Below, piece by piece: positions 61,311 to 64,000 of a DNA stretch of 64,000 nt (position 1 is the first letter of the stretch; each line of letters begins with the position of its first letter). The notes below the pieces were generated by a model. That model saw nothing but the letters and a program-made list of their open reading frames with translations, was not told where the DNA came from and did no database searches. The position numbers and the translations under genes are program-made. This DNA is from Sphingomonas sp. (GTDB taxonomy: Bacteria > Pseudomonadota > Alphaproteobacteria > Sphingomonadales > Sphingomonadaceae): assembly GCA_021732445.1 (NCBI GenBank), contig JAKFUZ010000005.1:61300-125299 (forward strand), given 5' to 3'.

Positions 61311-64000
61311 TTATCCCAGCACGACGTCGTTGGTGGCAAGCGTCGTCACGTTAAGCGTGAAGGTTTCCGTCAACCCCGCGCCGTAATGCAGCGTGAATTC
61401 CGTGCCGACATTGGTCAGGAACGCGCCCCGGCCAAAGCCGGTAAACACCAGCGTATCGCCCACAGCCGTTCCCCGGCCGTCAAAGTCGATGATGCGGTCG
61501 CCCTGAAGCTCGCCGGGGCGGAAGGTGAAGCGGTCATTGCCCGCACCGCCTATCAGGGTGTCGGCGCCAACGCCGCCGTTCAGCGTATCGGCCCCGTCGC
61601 CGCCATTCAGCACGTCATCGCCGGCCAGCCCGTTCAGCGTGTCGTTGCCGCCCAGCCCGTTAATCTCGTCGGCGCGCGCCGTGCCGTCAATGCGGTCTGC
61701 CAGCGCCGTGCCATTGATTGCGTCATTATCGACGCCGGTTACGGTGAGGTTGACGGTTGCGGTGCTTTCCAGCCCGGCGGCATCGCGGATCGTGTAGGTG
61801 AAGCTGTCGGGTGCGGTCTGGCCGCCGGCCAGCGGGTCAAAGCTGTCATTGTCCGCGGCATAGGTCAGCGTCTGGGTGGCCGCGTCGAAAAGCACATGGC
61901 CGAGCGTACCCGTGGTGTTCACCGAGACGATCGTCCGCGTGTCGCCTGCATCGACGTCACGGTCATTGGCGAGCAGCAGTGCGACGAGATTGGCCGTTGC
62001 CGCATCCTCGGCCACCGTCACGCTATCGCTCGCGGCAACCGGCGCCTCGTTCACATTGGTGACGCCGATGGTCAGCACTTCCTGATAGGTCAGCCCGCCC
62101 TGATCGGTCACCAGCGCGGTGACCGAGAAGCTTGGGTTCGACTCAAAGTCGATGACCGCGCCATTGGCCACGACGACATGGTCGCCATCAATCGCAAAGC
62201 GCCCGCCTGCATTGTCGAGCAGCGTGTAGGTGAAGGTGTTGCCGGCGTTGGGGTCGGTCGCGGTGAGCGTGCCGACAACGGTGTTCGCCGCCGCATTTTC
62301 GGCCACCGTGGCGGGCGACAGCGCAATGTCGGTCGGCGCGCGGTTGGGAACGGGGATGAGGAAGCTGGCAACCAGCGCATCATGATCGCTGGCGATCTGC
62401 TGGTCGGCGCCAAGCTCGGCATTCAGGTGCACAATGTCGAACCGCGCGCCGGCCAACAGCGATGGCGTGGCGAGGATATGGTCGAGCTGTTGTGCGTTGC
62501 CCTCAAACACAAAGCTGTAACGCTCGGCGGCCGGGATCAGCTCGTTCAGATCAGTAAGCACACCGCCTGCGGTGAGCGACCGGATCGCATTCTCATAGCT
62601 GAAGCCATTGAAATCGCCCTGCACAACAATGTTGGCACCGGGGTTTTGCGCAAGCAGGCCGTTGACATAAGCGCGCACCGCCTGTGCCTGCGCCGTGCGT
62701 GCACTGTCGCCCGCATCATTGGGCGGCTGCACATTGCCGAACAGCGCGTCAGACCCGCCGCGCGACGTGGAGTGGACGTCGATCGTCGTGATCGTCTGGT
62801 CGTTGAACACAAACTGCGCGACCAGCGGTCGGCGGCTGCCATTGAAGGCGGCATCCTCGATCAGCGTGGCGGAACCGGCGACATATTGCACCCGGGCGGC
62901 ATTGTAGAAATAGCCGTTGCGGATGTTGCCGTTAGGCTCGCCGCCGGTGCTGTTGGGCGCGGTCGGTGCGATTTCGACATAGGTATAGGTCGGGCCACCG
63001 GCTGCCTGGATCGCCGCGATCAGCCGTGCCGCGGTAGCAGCACCTGACAGGTTGGTGCCGTTGCCCACGCCATCGGCATCCTGGATTTCCTGAACGCCCA
63101 GAATGTCTGGCGCGCGCAGGTTGTTGACGATGTCAAACGCAAGCGCTTCGAACTTGGGCGCAGGATCGGTCGGGTCGATGTTTTCGAGATTGTAATCGGC
63201 CAGCGTCAGCCGGTCGGTCGCGCCGACGAGATCGGTCACTTCGGCGGCGACGGTCACGTCCTGCGCAATCGTTACTGCCCGCGTCACCAGCACTTCATAG
63301 GCGCCAAAGCTGTACGACACGATGCCGGTGACATTGGCGAGCCGGTCGCCGAGCGACAGCAGGCTAGCGTCAAAGCCCCCAAACAGCCCGGTATCGTCGT
63401 CAAGCTGGATCCGCTCGGGGTTGAAGTCGCCGGCCGAAATCGTGAGCGTTCCCCGGTTGGAAAATCCGCTTGCCCCAGCGCCGTTATCGGCAACGACATA
63501 GACCTCGCCAAACCCGTTCGGCCCGCTCACCACGCTTGGTGCGCTGATGGTGACCAGCACGCCTTCGAGCGATTCGTAAAAGTCGATCCCGTCCTGTGCG
63601 GGGTCATAGGTGCCGAACTGGTCATTATCGATCACCTCGGTCGGCGGAACGCGCCCGCCCGCCCCAATGACCGTCGTCTCAATGTCGGCAGTGCCAAGCC
63701 GCGCAACGATCGAAACGGATGTCAGTTCGGTCGTCGTCAGGTTATTCGCGCCAGAGGTGCCGCCGGGGCGGAATTCAGTCACCGTGCCGTCCACCCGCAG
63801 CAGTTCGCCGATGCGAATGCCAACCGGCGCGGTCGACGTGAAGACGAAAATCCCGTCCGACGTCCGAATATCACGGTCGGTCGCGCCAACCGCGCTTTGC
63901 AAATAATAGCCATTGGTGTCGATGGCCGTGACGACGCCTTGCGTGCGCACCGTCGTCCCCACAAACGGGCTGGTATGGCCCAGCCCCTGGATCGAGCCGA
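61311..64000 (-). CDS. Secreted ExeM/NucH-type endonuclease with cadherin-like and RTX repeats, 5' end missing
   Basis: The frame is open to base 64000; the first visible residues GSIQGLGHTSPFVGTTV belong to the OB-fold domain that precedes the nuclease in this family, so the N-terminus is outside. Then comes an endonuclease/exonuclease/phosphatase domain (LADYNLENI, ILGVQEIQDADG, VVQGDFNGF, QIASDHDALVA). Two cadherin or VCBS-like modules follow (NRAPTDIALSPATVAENAA and NEAPVAASDSVTVAEDAA). The C-terminus holds glycine-aspartate RTX nonapeptides (NGGDGADTLNGGVGADTLIG), which bind calcium and signal type I secretion. It probably degrades extracellular DNA, giving nutrients or altering biofilm. 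Confidence 0.93.
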   Translation of the reverse strand, partial: GSIQGLGHTSPFVGTTVRTQGVVTAIDTNGYYLQSAVGATDRDIRTSDGIFVFTSTAPVGIRIGELLRVDGTVTEFRPGGTSGANNLTTTELTSVSIVARLGTADIETTVIGAGGRVPPTEVIDNDQFGTYDPAQDGIDFYESLEGVLVTISAPSVVSGPNGFGEVYVVADNGAGASGFSNRGTLTISAGDFNPERIQLDDDTGLFGGFDASLLSLGDRLANVTGIVSYSFGAYEVLVTRAVTIAQDVTVAAEVTDLVGATDRLTLADYNLENIDPTDPAPKFEALAFDIVNNLRAPDILGVQEIQDADGVGNGTNLSGAATAARLIAAIQAAGGPTYTYVEIAPTAPNSTGGEPNGNIRNGYFYNAARVQYVAGSATLIEDAAFNGSRRPLVAQFVFNDQTITTIDVHSTSRGGSDALFGNVQPPNDAGDSARTAQAQAVRAYVNGLLAQNPGANIVVQGDFNGFSYENAIRSLTAGGVLTDLNELIPAAERYSFVFEGNAQQLDHILATPSLLAGARFDIVHLNAELGADQQIASDHDALVASFLIPVPNRAPTDIALSPATVAENAAANTVVGTLTATDPNAGNTFTYTLLDNAGGRFAIDGDHVVVANGAVIDFESNPSFSVTALVTDQGGLTYQEVLTIGVTNVNEAPVAASDSVTVAEDAATANLVALLLANDRDVDAGDTRTIVSVNTTGTLGHVLFDAATQTLTYAADNDSFDPLAGGQTAPDSFTYTIRDAAGLESTATVNLTVTGVDNDAINGTALADRIDGTARADEINGLGGNDTLNGLAGDDVLNGGDGADTLNGGVGADTLIGGAGNDRFTFRPGELQGDRIIDFDGRGTAVGDTLVFTGFGRGAFLTNVGTEFTLHYGAGLTETFTLNVTTLATNDVVLG

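Noticed and set aside
61386..63047. 553-codon open frame on the plus strand
   Set aside because: It is antisense to the nuclease with visible RTX and nuclease motifs; repetitive GC-rich repeats keep the opposite frame open.
1..64000. tRNA, rRNA, CRISPR arrays, insertion sequences, prophage or integrase genes
   Set aside because: I looked for cloverleaf-like stretches, regularly spaced direct repeats, transposase motifs and phage proteins and saw none. A tRNA scan and an IS search would be needed to be certain.

Overview
The window looks like the chromosome of a GC-rich, motile alphaproteobacterium, most likely a member of the Sphingomonadales. The basis is gene order and protein family: the ctaC-ctaD-ctaB-ctaG-ctaE-SURF1-thrC series, pyrE-pdxJ-acpS-lepB, ubiG beside lysC, ptsP-HTH-cpoB-tilS-ftsH, and proA-nadD-rsfS-rlmH-EnvC-ctpA. 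This is inferred by eye and no search was run. I saw no rRNA, tRNA, CRISPR array, insertion sequence or prophage. Genes are tightly packed and many start codons overlap the previous stop by 1 to 4 bases. No gene-free stretch reaches 300 bases.

Layout. 1-4.3 kb: an ABC-2 exporter ATPase (cut by the left edge) and a very large permease fused to an M1-type zinc peptidase. 4.3-13 kb, minus strand: the aa3-type cytochrome c oxidase operon with its assembly factors, running into thrC and a methyltransferase. 13-17 kb: pyrE, pdxJ, acpS, lepB and an AI-2E-type membrane protein. 17-25 kb: a DUF2141 protein, a Tat-exported PhoD phosphatase, ubiG, lysC, a disordered unknown protein, a nitronate monooxygenase-like flavoprotein and two adjacent TonB-like proteins. 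25-33 kb: ptsP, a RodZ-like protein, cpoB, tilS, ftsH and a small exported protein. 33-42 kb: DUF3667, then proA-nadD-rsfS-rlmH-EnvC-ctpA, dsbB, coq7, an exported unknown and DedA.

42-51 kb is the most accessory-looking part. A sulfatase and a DUF2855 protein are divergent from a plus-strand run: GST-like, SCP2-like, TetR, GST, haloalkane dehalogenase, DUF1330, 2-hydroxychromene-2-carboxylate isomerase-like and fatty acid hydroxylase. A 23-bp inverted repeat sits in the divergent promoter region. The set resembles a regulated catabolic or detoxification cluster for a hydrophobic, possibly halogenated substrate, but the substrate cannot be read from the sequence.

51-60 kb, minus strand: one chemotaxis operon, transcribed mcp, STAS, cheA, cheR, cheB, cheD, cheY, cheW, a second cheB-like gene and a small unknown gene. 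The second CheB-like protein keeps its receiver domain but has lost the catalytic serine and histidine. It is the clearest candidate in the window for a changed function. A LuxR-type regulator lies just upstream of the operon, and a perfect 16-bp palindrome overlaps its stop codon. The right edge cuts a large secreted nuclease with cadherin-like and RTX repeats.
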